This document shows, one piece after another, positions 45,093-53,011 of a DNA stretch of 64,000 nucleotides. The DNA comes from Paraburkholderia tuberum STM678. Its GTDB lineage: Bacteria; Pseudomonadota; Gammaproteobacteria; Burkholderiales; Burkholderiaceae. Location of the stretch: positions 1-64,000 of the forward strand of contig NZ_CADFGP010000043.1 in NCBI RefSeq assembly GCF_902833905.1, given 5' to 3'. The translations under genes and the position numbers were made by a program. Numbering within the stretch: position 1 is the stretch's first letter; each line of letters opens with the position of its first letter. Below the pieces are notes generated by a model. That model was not told the origin of the DNA, did not search any database, and saw only the letters and a program-made list of their open reading frames with translations.

Positions 45093-45314
45093 ATGTTCAA
45101 GATGATTGTTGGCCGGTTCGAGATTGTCGCTACGTCGGGAGTCAGGAATGGTTCTGTACGGGTCGGAAAGTCGGACGCACAGGCCTACGACGTGATCGAT
45201 CGACGTCGGATTGGCATCGTGATCCCTGACAAGATCGGGGTGGAGCTTGACGACGCGTGGTCCTATTGCGTTCGCCATCAAGGTCGAGCTCAAGGCATCG
45301 CTCTATTGCATTAA
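45093..45314 (+). CDS. Small hypothetical protein (73 aa)
   Basis: I choose ATG at 45093 because GGAGAG sits just before it; an in-frame ATG at 45081 is possible. The product MFKMIVGRFEIVATSGVRNGSV is a small beta-rich protein without recognised domain. Bounded by hairpins on both sides, so it is monocistronic. Confidence 0.5.
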   Translation: MFKMIVGRFEIVATSGVRNGSVRVGKSDAQAYDVIDRRRIGIVIPDKIGVELDDAWSYCVRHQGRAQGIALLH

Positions 45315-45333
45315 ACCAACCCCATGACGACAA

Positions 45334-45360
45334 AACCCGGCCACTGGCCGGGTTTTTTTT
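45334..45360 (+). terminator. Rho-independent terminator
   Basis: Perfect 9-bp stem AACCCGGCC-ACT-GGCCGGGTT followed by more T residues; ends the transcript of the 73-residue gene. Confidence 0.92.
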
Positions 45361-45388
45361 CGTCCTGACATTGGGTGGATCAAGGGCG

Positions 45389-45622
45389 TCACCACGGGGA
45401 GGTCTTGATCCGGAACACAATCTTCAACAGGAGCATCATCATTAAGAGGAAAGGACGCAGTATGCCAATCGCCCAAAGGAATCCGATGCCGCACACTAGA
45501 AAGACGGCAACAGTGAAATCACATTTTGGCAACAGGACATCGATGCCGATCAACCCGAAAAGTGCTGCGGCGATGACTGCGCGGCGTGCGAGCGGATCCA
45601 GATTCCGGAATTTCTCAAGCAT
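45389..45622 (-). CDS. Small hydrophobic membrane protein (77 aa)
   Basis: ATG at 45622 overlaps the stop of the 50-residue gene upstream. Two membrane segments (AVIAAALFGLIGIDVLL and FTVAVFLVCGIGFLWAIGIL) plus a third hydrophobic stretch near the C terminus. Last gene of the parM-parR leftward operon. Family unknown. Confidence 0.65.
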   Translation of the reverse strand: MLEKFRNLDPLARRAVIAAALFGLIGIDVLLPKCDFTVAVFLVCGIGFLWAIGILRPFLLMMMLLLKIVFRIKTSPW

Positions 45623-45767
45623 GATCGCGGTCCTTGCGAAGCCATGACAGCGCCGCACGGCGCAGATGATATGCCGACTCCCACGCAGCAACGGCCGCTG
45701 CCACAAGAAGCCAGAAGCGCGTAGCGCGAGTCCAGTCCGCATTAGCGAGAACGTGTAAAAGGTCCAT
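45615..45767 (-). CDS. Very small membrane protein (50 aa)
   Basis: Product MDLLHVLANADWTRATRFWL then VAAAVAAWESAYHLRRA. ATG at 45767 follows AGGAG at ideal spacing, and the stop overlaps the next start by 8 bases, a strong coding sign despite its size. One membrane helix. It sits directly after parR in a four-gene operon. Confidence 0.6.
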   Translation of the reverse strand: MDLLHVLANADWTRATRFWLLVAAAVAAWESAYHLRRAALSWLRKDRDHA

Positions 45768-45860
45768 TGCTTTACTCCTGCTGTTGGGGGCCTGCTATTG
45801 CAGACCGATGACCTATCTTCGCAGATGCGGCGCGAAGTCAAGGCCATCGGCCGCAACTAG

Positions 45861-46250
45861 CTAGAAACCAGCGAACTGGTCGGCAATTGCGTCCGTGTCG
45901 AAACGCTTGGCGCCGGTGACCGTCGGATCGACGGCAAACGGTTCTATCGGTTGCACTGCGGCTAACGAGGCGGCACCAGTTGAGAAGGTAGGTGCTGGAC
46001 CGCTTTCTACTGTAGCTGTTACCTCCGTGACGCGCCGGGGCGTTGGCGCGTCAGTCATGCGCATGAACGGCGCGTCGAACGGGGCGGCGGATGTGCCTCG
46101 TCTCGCTTCTCCTCCATTGAGCGCCGCTCGCGCAAGTGCACGGAGGGCGCCGGCGCGCATGCGCTCGTTGTCGAACTGTTTGACGTAGGCGAAGAGATCA
46201 GGGTCCGTCGCTTCGTTGAGCGTGACTTTGACCACGGCCTTTCCAATCAT
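45861..46250 (-). CDS. ParR/StbB-like partition adaptor
   Basis: 129 residues; ATGA overlap with parM. The N-terminal 45 residues (KAVVKVTLNEATDPDLFAYVKQFDNERMRAGALRALARAAL) fit a ribbon-helix-helix DNA-binding domain, as in ParR and StbB. The C-terminal tail is disordered and ends in a short acidic/aromatic motif (DTDAIADQFAGF), a plausible filament-binding peptide. It should bind the 11-bp repeats upstream of parM and attach them to ParM filaments. Confidence 0.75.
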   Translation of the reverse strand: MIGKAVVKVTLNEATDPDLFAYVKQFDNERMRAGALRALARAALNGGEARRGTSAAPFDAPFMRMTDAPTPRRVTEVTATVESGPAPTFSTGAASLAAVQPIEPFAVDPTVTGAKRFDTDAIADQFAGF

Positions 46251-47266
46251 GCAGCGACTCCGAGTGCCTTACGTTCGCGGGCAAGGGTTGCTTCGCCGAC
46301 GATCAGGAACCCTTTGGCGTTGGCATAGCAGGGGGCGTCAAGCACGTCGAGTTGTACGCGTGGGAATGCTGCCCGTATCGCCGGCTCGTACAGAGCTGCG
46401 CCGCCTCCGGTGAGAACGATAGAGCGCAAATCCGCGGTGCGGCCGACACGATTCTGCATTTCTTTGACCGTTGAATTGATGATGGCCTGGGATTGGTCCA
46501 GATAAGAGATGAGGTCGATGTCCTTGCCGTAGAACAGGAGCGGCTTTTTCTCGCGCAGGCACTTGTCGATGCGCTCGATATCGTCGACCGGCTCTTTTTC
46601 GTTCTTTGCGATCAACGACGCAATGCTCTTGTAGACCTGAGACGCCCCGCCCGGAGCGCCGCCGCTGCGGCGGTCATTCATCGTGAAGCCGTGAGCGACC
46701 ACCCAGTCCGTCGTGAAATATCCCACGTCGATAACCATATGGGCGTTCTCGCGATCAAAGCGGCTGCCACCATATTCCGAGAAGGAGACCAGTGATCCGA
46801 GCGGTTGCGGCACAACCTTGACTGAGTGAATCCTGATATCGCCATGGCCGAAGTTGAGCGTACCGGTGAAAGCATCGCGCAGATGCGCCGAGAACTTGTT
46901 AATGGTGTGAACAGGGAGCCCTAGCACCATGCGCTCCACCTCAGTCACGCCAGCAAACTGGAGCGAGCCGCCGAGTAGCGCTGCATAGTTCGCCGTGAGG
47001 CAGAAGTCCTCCGATAGCGTGCGGCCTGCGTTGCCATAGGCCGACGACAGTTCTACGCCAGGACCGATTTCATAGGTCGCGCCGTCCACTTCAATTGGCA
47101 ACACCTTGCGAGAGTGCAGCACGCCTTGTCCGTAGCTCGATACTGCGTCGCTCACCGCGATCGGCGCCACCGACGGAAACATCTGTGTGGCGATGTCTGA
47201 ACCCATACGGAACGCGCTTTTGGTGTTGCCGTAGCCGACGTCGACTGCGAATACTGATACTTTCAT
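46247..47266 (-). CDS. parM: ParM/StbA-type actin-like plasmid segregation ATPase
   Basis: 339 residues from ATG at 47266 with GGAGAG upstream. Actin-fold motifs: phosphate 1 VDVGYGNTKSAF (about 7-18), phosphate 2 VIDVGYFTTDWV (about 170-181) and the adenosine motif IVLTGGGAALYEPAI (about 288-302). It polymerises to push plasmid copies apart. It also resembles PRTRC protein D, which would link it to the PRTRC genes at the right end of the window. Confidence 0.9.
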   Translation of the reverse strand: MKVSVFAVDVGYGNTKSAFRMGSDIATQMFPSVAPIAVSDAVSSYGQGVLHSRKVLPIEVDGATYEIGPGVELSSAYGNAGRTLSEDFCLTANYAALLGGSLQFAGVTEVERMVLGLPVHTINKFSAHLRDAFTGTLNFGHGDIRIHSVKVVPQPLGSLVSFSEYGGSRFDRENAHMVIDVGYFTTDWVVAHGFTMNDRRSGGAPGGASQVYKSIASLIAKNEKEPVDDIERIDKCLREKKPLLFYGKDIDLISYLDQSQAIINSTVKEMQNRVGRTADLRSIVLTGGGAALYEPAIRAAFPRVQLDVLDAPCYANAKGFLIVGEATLARERKALGVAA

Positions 47267-47305
47267 TGACTCTCTCCAGAGTTGTTGGACGTTGTCATTT
47301 CCGCT

Positions 47306-47400
47306 GGGGCCAAACAGGGACCAAGTTCGGGCCAATGTCGTTGTCCTTATGACATGCTCTTTCTCTTGGCCCGAGCTTGGGCCAACGTTGGCCCCAAGGC
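47306..47400. repeat. parC-like centromere: two sets of three 11-bp repeats
   Basis: Set one: units at 47306-47316, 47317-47327 and 47328-47338, pattern (G/C)GG(G/A)CCAA. Set two: units at 47366-47376, 47377-47387 and 47388-47398, pattern TTGG(C/G)CC. The spacing is exactly 11 bp within each set, and a 27-bp gap that should hold the parM promoter separates them. This matches the parC layout of plasmid R1. A perfect 16-bp palindrome at 47379-47394 recurs in variant form at 13775. Confidence 0.8.
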
Positions 47401-47504
47401 CGGGTGTGACGGTCCAACTCTATCGGCCCGGGAGCAAAGTCAAGGAAGGTAAAGCTCGCAACATTTAGGCAGCTTTAGGAATACCTAACAGCGACGCCGG
47501 CGTT

Positions 47505-47627
47505 TATTCTCTACGTTACCCACCGCGCAACACGCGCATCGACCTCTGAGTTTCACCATTGAAGGGATCGCTTTGCCTGGCGAAAACCCCTCCTGTCACA
47601 GGCCGCAAATTGACGCGGCCTTTTTCT
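47505..47627 (+). ncRNA. Candidate small RNA with hairpin-ATCGAC 5' end
   Basis: A TATTCT-like -10 (about 47505-47510) is followed by copy 3 of the leader element (GCGC at 47525-47528, GCGC at 47534-47537, ATCGAC at 47538-47543). About 60 bases later comes a terminator GGCCGC-N8-GCGGCC-TTTTT (47601-47625). No ribosome-binding site plus ORF lies between. The transcript would be about 105-110 nt. Inference from sequence only. Confidence 0.4.
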
Positions 47628-48439
47628 GAAACAAATCAAGAGCAACCCGGGGCAATCTGAGGACCCCGGACACGCGATATCCATTGGGTTAGCGGGCGGT
47701 TTTGCCCGAATCTGCGATATGAGACGAGTTGCCACCGGACAGTCGGACACTTCCGGCACCAACGGCAATGACTCAAGATCGCATGGACACACCCTTTCAG
47801 CACACGGAGTTGGGACCGTTACATGAAGCCCGACACACTGCGGCCGATTGAGCGGACTTGGGGGTGGGGGTATGTGCTCGCTGAGGTGCGAGCACATCCC
47901 TGTACGGAAGACGAACGGCGGGCGCAGCCGGAGAAAGAAGGGCGCAAAAGGTATTGCCGGGCAGTTGGCCGTAGTCGTGCGAGTCGAAAGACAGGCGCAC
48001 ACCGCCACGCGAGAGCGTGTCGAGGCCGGCACGGTAGCCGGAGCAGTCGGCACAGCCGGGTTCGCGAAGCGATAAAACGCTCGGGCCCGACCAGCGAAAA
48101 GCGGCAAATGCGGTCAACGACGATGGATCCTGCAAAGGCAGGTCCGGTTCGGGGTGCGCGACAGCAGCAGGTTTCGCAGGCAGCGAGTCGCGCGTAAGCG
48201 TGGCGGTTGGCAGCAGACAGCAGATGGACGGTCGATGCACGTTTCTTCCACGTGCGGGGCTGATCGAATGGAATCGCTAAAGGACAGGAAGGCAGGGCCC
48301 GGCGGGGTACGCAGAGCGCGCCGACAGGAAGTTCAGGGGATAGGCTCCCGGGGCACTGTAAGCGGCGAGGGATTGAAGGCTAAGAGTGCGGCGTGCGGCT
48401 CTCGGACGTCGGGCTACATAACGAGCGTGAGGAAAGAGG
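47628..48439. other. About 800 bases with no confident gene
   Basis: Open frames here are GC-driven, lack ribosome-binding sites and overlap one another. A notable hairpin, GTGCTCGC-TGAGGT-GCGAGCAC, lies at about 47873-47894. The stretch just before 48440 carries the promoter for the integrase. Confidence 0.5.
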
Positions 48440-49567
48440 ATGTCTGCGATATTGAACGTGCGCGCGGTGTTACGAGATTACTGGCTACCTGCGGATTTCA
48501 AGGGGGCGCTCGAGCAACTATTGCTTGATAACGTGAACCGTGTCCACAGTCGAACGCGCGTTAGCGCTAAGTCGCTGTCAATCAAGACACAGACGGTTAG
48601 GACACAGCAGATCTGTCGTTCGTTCGAGGAACTGCGGCAGAACGGCTACGCGTTGCAGTCCCCTTACTCGCTTAAGCCAAAGCATGTGAAATTTCTGGTT
48701 GAACTGTGGATCAGGGAGAAGCTGAGCGGCGGCTCCATCGAGAACAAGCTGACCTATCTGCGCGCACTGGCCAGCTGGATAAAAAAGCCGCATCTGGTAG
48801 GTACGCTCGCCGATTACGCCGACCGTGAAGCTTGCAACCTGGTTCGCTCCTACGTGGCGCTGAAAGACAAGTCGTGGGAAGGCAACGGGATCGATGCCGT
48901 TGCGAAGATTGCGGAGATAGGACTGACGGAGCCGTGCGTCGCGGTGCAACTCAAGCTGCAAGCGGCATTTGGGCTGCGTGTTGAGGAAAGCTTTCTTCTG
49001 CGGCCCGGTGAGGCAGTGCGCGATCACGCCCTACTGAGCGTCACGCGAGGCACGAAGGGTGGCCGCGATCGCGTTGTGCCAATCGAGCTCAAGTACGAGG
49101 TCTTGGAGGAAGCGGCGAAATTGGCCAATCCGGTGACCGGTTCAACGATCCCCCTTGGAATGACCAAGCAGCAGTGGAAGTGGCGCTACTACAAGGTTCT
49201 TGCGAAGCATGGCGTGAAGCAGTCGGGGCTCGGTGTGACAAGCCACGGCCTGCGCCACCAGTTTTTGCAGCAGATGTACGAGCGAATGACCGGAGTACAG
49301 GCGCCGATCAAGCAGCCGGTCGAGCGGGTCGACCGATGTACTCATAAGGAAGCGATGCAACGCATTGTCGAAGCTGCAGGACACAGCCGTGCAACGAAGG
49401 CGAACGCCTATCTGTCAACGCATAACGCACTGGCTGCGCGCAAGAACCGCTCGTTGACACGCGAAATGGCGCTGGAGGCCGTCGCGAAGGCTGGCGGGAT
49501 AAAGTCCCACGCGGCCACTGCAATGGGAATTTCCCGTCAGGCGCTTTATAGGCTCTTGGAGGAGTGA
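48440..49567 (+). CDS. Tyrosine integrase with C-terminal Fis-like HTH
   Basis: 375 residues. The N-terminal core-binding region is followed by a catalytic domain with R180 (AFGLRVEES), K206 (GTKGGRD), H269 and R272 (SHGLRHQF), H315 (AAGHSRAT) and nucleophile Y324. The C-terminal 33 residues (MALEAVAKAGGIKSHAATAMGISRQALYRLL) form a Fis/NtrC-type helix-turn-helix that may bind accessory DNA. It ends 38 bp before the right inverted block (49605-49714), which is therefore its likely site. Unlike the recombinases at 2847 and 10079 in sequence. Confidence 0.88.
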   Translation: MSAILNVRAVLRDYWLPADFKGALEQLLLDNVNRVHSRTRVSAKSLSIKTQTVRTQQICRSFEELRQNGYALQSPYSLKPKHVKFLVELWIREKLSGGSIENKLTYLRALASWIKKPHLVGTLADYADREACNLVRSYVALKDKSWEGNGIDAVAKIAEIGLTEPCVAVQLKLQAAFGLRVEESFLLRPGEAVRDHALLSVTRGTKGGRDRVVPIELKYEVLEEAAKLANPVTGSTIPLGMTKQQWKWRYYKVLAKHGVKQSGLGVTSHGLRHQFLQQMYERMTGVQAPIKQPVERVDRCTHKEAMQRIVEAAGHSRATKANAYLSTHNALAARKNRSLTREMALEAVAKAGGIKSHAATAMGISRQALYRLLEE

Positions 49568-49604
49568 ACCCGGCGATAAGTTTCTGTACCCGTCTTACCG
49601 CACC

Positions 49605-49714
49605 TGTACACGTGAATCACCAATTATTGCCTTGGTCCATAATTGGTGATTCGGAAAAAACATAAGAATCAAAGGCTTGTATGGCGCGCTCTTTTAACGC
49701 GTTATACGTGTACA
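49605..49714 (-). repeat. Right recombination-site-like block beside the integrase
   Basis: Outer end TTTTAACGCGTTATACGTGT (49692-49714 in full) and inner end TGTACACGTGAATCACC (49605-49621). The core dyad is ATCACCAATTAT (49616-49627), an 11-base spacer, and ATAATTGGTGAT (49639-49650), perfect over 12 bp. It is the inverted homologue of 20047-20178. TAACGCGTTA is at 49695-49704. Confidence 0.75.
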
Positions 49715-49739
49715 TGGCTGCGGTGCCCTGACAGGCCGC

Positions 49740-49880
49740 TCACTGAAAAAGCCAATTGAGCGCCGGGCTCGTCAGTGCGTGGTAGGTGACGATGATGCCG
49801 AGGGCTAGAAGCGTCATCAATTGCGGCATCAGCTTTTCGCGGTGGCGGTACGCGGCGCGAATGTATTCGACAGGGGACAT
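49740..49880 (-). CDS. Very small membrane protein (46 aa)
   Basis: ATG at 49880 after CCGGAGAAAAC. Product MSPVEYIRAAYRHREKLMPQ then a single membrane helix (LMTLLALGIIVTYHAL). It lies between the right inverted block and the zinc-ribbon gene on the same strand. Coding is supported by the ribosome-binding site and helix, but no family is known. Confidence 0.5.
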   Translation of the reverse strand: MSPVEYIRAAYRHREKLMPQLMTLLALGIIVTYHALTSPALNWLFQ

Positions 49881-49954
49881 GTTTTCTCCGGTAGTTTCGC
49901 TCACCGATCTGGCGAGAGTTGAGCCCAGTATGGCGCGGCTCCCAGGAAGTCAAG

Positions 49955-50623
49955 TCACCAGCGGCTGCGATCCGGCAAGTCGTCTACGGCAGCAGAGACG
50001 CGAGTCTCAAAAGCGCATTCCTCGTCACCTCCCGTCGCCGGGATCCGCGGGAACTGGACGGACGCTACGCCATCGATATAGACGAAGCGGGCCATTTGCT
50101 GGAGCGTGCGATAGCGCGCGGCGTCCTCGAGCACGGGATCTATAGGCCAGAAATCGCGAGTCGTGATCTTTCCGTCGACAACCTTCTGGGCGAGCATTGC
50201 AAAGACGGGACCTCGCTTCTCCCACTCTTCGGTGGTGCGCGCCATCAGATCGAGAATGTACGGAGCGTCGATCGGCGAAACCTCTTTGCGCACGAGATCG
50301 AGTAGTTCGCCCTCCGTCGCCGCCGGCCGGTTCAATCTTTGATTCCAGATCTTCCCCGCTTCGTCGAGCGCGGCGTTCTTGTCCTGGTCAATCACAATCC
50401 ATGGCGTTTGCATCCCGCAGTCCTCGCAGACGATGCAGCAAAGGCGCTCCGTCGGCGGTTCGGAGAGCGAGCGTGCTTCCATGTCGTTCATGATCGGCGC
50501 ACGGCTTGAGCCGATCTGCAGAAATTCGGTAGAAGGCCTCGACCGGCTTCCTGTTACCCGTTGGGACCAGCCGAAAGCCCAGTTGCCGCCGCAGTGTGCG
50601 CAAGGGAAGAGTTCATCAGTCAT
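49955..50623 (-). CDS. Hypothetical protein with N-terminal zinc ribbon (222 aa)
   Basis: CAHCGG at residues 8-13 and CCIVCEDCG at about 62-70 form a Lar-like zinc ribbon, ending in the usual AxxxWNxR-type stretch (AGKIWNQRLN). The C-terminal half (ARYRTLQQMARFVYIDG) resembles phage/plasmid accessory proteins of unknown function. No catalytic motif was found. First gene of a short leftward pair. Confidence 0.6.
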   Translation of the reverse strand: MTDELFPCAHCGGNWAFGWSQRVTGSRSRPSTEFLQIGSSRAPIMNDMEARSLSEPPTERLCCIVCEDCGMQTPWIVIDQDKNAALDEAGKIWNQRLNRPAATEGELLDLVRKEVSPIDAPYILDLMARTTEEWEKRGPVFAMLAQKVVDGKITTRDFWPIDPVLEDAARYRTLQQMARFVYIDGVASVQFPRIPATGGDEECAFETRVSAAVDDLPDRSRW

Positions 50624-50721
50624 GGCGGCTTTTGTCGGGTCGGTTTGGCTTGACCAATTGTAATGTTGACCGACCGGCGATACGACACATAACGACAGAA
50701 AAAAACACTAATTGGGACAAG

Positions 50722-50849
50722 TCAGACCCTGAAAGTGTCGACGGCGCGGTTATGCACCTCGTGGGATAGCAGCCGCAGAGGGCGCAATGAGACGGCGTCA
50801 AACATCAGACGATATGTGTGTCCGACCGGTACAGAGAAAAGCTGCCCTA
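50722..50849 (-). pseudogene. 3' part of a small zinc-binding protein gene split by IS110
   Basis: The end IGQLFSVPVGHTYRLMFDAV then RLLSHEVHNRAVD matches the C-terminal pattern of the small CGH-type zinc proteins (start at 52613). The frame continues into IS DNA at about 50850. The 5' part is at 52340-52613. Confidence 0.65.
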
Positions 50850-52339
50850 TAAGGACTTCCCTTTTTTTGCAAGCTGGGGTTGATTTATCCATCCATCCTC
50901 GTCCATCCATTCGATTGCCATGTCATCGGGGTACACATTCGGCATTCAGCGGCGAGACAGACTGCACACCTATAAACGGCCTTGTTGAGCACTATCATTG
51001 CGGGTGCCCGGGCCCGGATAGTAACCGCGCAGCAGGACTCCATCCGTTGGACGGCGAATACATTTCGTGTAGCGCCTCACAGCTTTTCGAGTTCGCCCGC
51101 TGCCGGTCTGACCTGTCGCTATCCTTGCCTTTGCGTCCTGGATTACGAAGTCACGCTTTTAGGTGACGCTGCGAATTTACCTGTTCATGCTGTTGTCCTA
51201 CCGTGGCTGGGCCGGTGTTGAGGGAGTGGAGACATACGAGGGATCGAAGCGCTCGCCCTTGGCCAGAATTGCCCAGAGGATGCGCGCGTGCTTGTTGGCG
51301 ACAGCCACCAGCGTTCGATACCAACCCACGCGTGCCTGGAGCTGAACGATCCAGCGCGAGAGCCGGTCGGTTCGTCGATGGGCGCTCGTTACTGCCGAGC
51401 GCGCGCCTTGGAACAGCAGCGTGCGCAGATACGTGTTGCCCTGTTTGGTGATGCGGCCCAGGTGGGTCTTGCCGCCGCTGCTCTTCTGTTTGGGCACCGT
51501 GCCGATCCAGGCGGCAAATTGGCGGCCGTTTTTGAACAGGCGAGCGTCGCCGACGGTAGCCACCGTGGCCGACGCGGTGAGCGGCCCGATGCCGATGACC
51601 GCCATCACGCGCTGCGCGTTGCTGTCGTGCTTCACGTGCGTGGCGACTTGCGCGTCGCACCAGGCGATTTGCTGGTCGAGGCCCTGCAGGTGCTCCCAGC
51701 CTCGCAGCAGCGCAGTGCGCGCGACACCGTTCAGTTCGGTGGCCCCGTCCTCCAGTGCCTCGACGAAGTGGGCACGAAATGCATTGATGCCTTGCGGCAG
51801 GAACACGCCGAACTCGACCAGCTCACCGCGCAGCCGGTTGACGAGCGCGGTACGCTCCTCAACGAAACCGTCCCGCATCCGGTGCAGCAGCAGCACGTTT
51901 TGCTGCTCTGCCGTTTTGACGGCCACGAAGCGCATGTGCGGTCGGCCCGCGGCCTCGCAGATGGCCTCGGCATCGAGCCTGTCGTTTTTCACGTGTTTGC
52001 CGCCCTTGCGGTAGGGCGCGGCGAGCTGCGGCGCGATCAGCCGAACCTCGTGGCCGAGCGCGCGCAGCTTGCGCCCCCAGTAGTGGGCTGCGCTGCACGC
52101 TTCCATTGCGACCAGGCACGGCTCGAGGTTGGCAAACCATTCGAGAAACTTCTGCCGTGAAATGGCTTTCCTGACCACCACGCGTTCCATGCTGTCCACG
52201 CCGTGTACCTGGATGATGTTCTTGGCCAGATCCACGCCGATACGAGTAATCTTGTCCATGACTTTCCCCTTCCCAGATGAGTTGTCTAGCACCAACCATC
52301 CTGGCATATCGCTATGCCACGAGATCGGGAAAGTCCTTA
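50850..52339. mobile_element. IS110-family (IS1111-like) element
   Basis: About 1.49 kb containing a DEDD transposase gene. Subterminal imperfect inverted repeats TAAGGACTTCCC (50850-50861) and GGGAAAGTCCTTA (52327-52339) mark the ends. It interrupts a host gene whose halves remain on both sides. Boundaries are approximate, as IS1111 elements lack true terminal repeats and target duplications. Confidence 0.75.
51198..52259 (-). CDS. IS110-family DEDD transposase
   Basis: 353 residues from ATG at 52259. N-terminal RuvC-like DEDD nuclease: D in IGVDLAKN, E in VAMEACSAAHYW, and D-x-x-D in KNDRLDAEAI. C-terminal Transposase_20 domain with VIGIGPLTASATVATVGDARLFKNGRQFAAWIGTVP and the conserved serine region. 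The gene is intact. The upstream frame from 52613 is fused in phase with it, so a host-transposase fusion could be translated. Confidence 0.92.
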   Translation of the reverse strand: MDKITRIGVDLAKNIIQVHGVDSMERVVVRKAISRQKFLEWFANLEPCLVAMEACSAAHYWGRKLRALGHEVRLIAPQLAAPYRKGGKHVKNDRLDAEAICEAAGRPHMRFVAVKTAEQQNVLLLHRMRDGFVEERTALVNRLRGELVEFGVFLPQGINAFRAHFVEALEDGATELNGVARTALLRGWEHLQGLDQQIAWCDAQVATHVKHDSNAQRVMAVIGIGPLTASATVATVGDARLFKNGRQFAAWIGTVPKQKSSGGKTHLGRITKQGNTYLRTLLFQGARSAVTSAHRRTDRLSRWIVQLQARVGWYRTLVAVANKHARILWAILAKGERFDPSYVSTPSTPAQPR

Positions 52340-52613
52340 CTAATTCGTTGGAAGACCGGATCGGCTTACCCTTCAGCGCGCACGGATGGGTTCCGTCGCG
52401 GACCTTGGTCAAGACGAGTCGGGCCTCTCTCTGAACAGAGGCAAGATGATCGACGCAGGACAGGTCGATGAGGTCTGAGGCGGCGGCTTCGGCCTTTGAC
52501 AGCCGTTTTTCTTGCCGCGCGAGACGTTCCTCTTCTTTGGCTTTTTCGGTTGCGTCGCAGGCGTGGCAGTACTTGCCTTTGCCCGAATGACCGCAGGCGA
52601 ACGTGCGCTTCAT
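52340..52613 (-). pseudogene. 5' part of a small zinc-binding protein gene split by IS110
   Basis: Starts MKRTFACGHSGKGKYCHACD at 52613 with AAGGA upstream. The CGH ... CHAC zinc ligands and following charged helix are typical of small plasmid proteins with CGH-x-GKG-x-YCH. The frame runs to GKPIRSSNE, then enters the IS. Its C-terminal half is at 50722-50849. Joining the halves would give about 125-135 residues. Confidence 0.7.
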
Positions 52614-52672
52614 GGTGATCCTTCTCGGCTAGATGGTTCACCATTCGACCACGAAGGCACGGCCTGTCAAGT

Positions 52673-52984
52673 TCAGGTTGACGCGGGTTTTAAGCGCCCT
52701 TTTGTCCGTGTCTGGCCGTCAAGTTCGGCTGACAGTTCGAGAATGCGGGAATCCGCGCAGGCAAGCCTGTCCTCAAGCCGCCTTGCATGATTCAGCGCGA
52801 GTTCGTACTGTTCAGCGAGCATGGTCAGCGCCCAGAAGGGAGAAAGAGACGCGCCGCAATCGCGACAGGTGACAATGCCGCCTCGCGGGTCGAGCTTGAT
52901 GTTGTGATGCGCGCATTCACCGGGGCGGTGGGTCCGATTGTCGGTGGTGACGCGCAGGCGCGCGAACGGGATAACACTGCTCAT
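52673..52984 (-). CDS. Small zinc-ribbon protein with coiled coil (103 aa)
   Basis: C and H ligands in ECAHHNI and CRDCGA (residues about 24-44) are followed by a helical coiled-coil tail (MLAEQYELALNHARRLEDRLACADSRILELSAEL). ATG at 52984. Likely a nucleic-acid or protein-binding accessory. It is leftward, like its neighbours. Confidence 0.55.
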   Translation of the reverse strand: MSSVIPFARLRVTTDNRTHRPGECAHHNIKLDPRGGIVTCRDCGASLSPFWALTMLAEQYELALNHARRLEDRLACADSRILELSAELDGQTRTKGRLKPAST

Positions 52985-53011
52985 GGCCTGTCGCTCAGCA
53001 AGGGGAGTGGT

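Noticed and set aside
47553..48240. Overlapping open frames on both strands before the integrase
   Set aside because: No start signals, P/R/C-rich shadow composition and mutual overlap.
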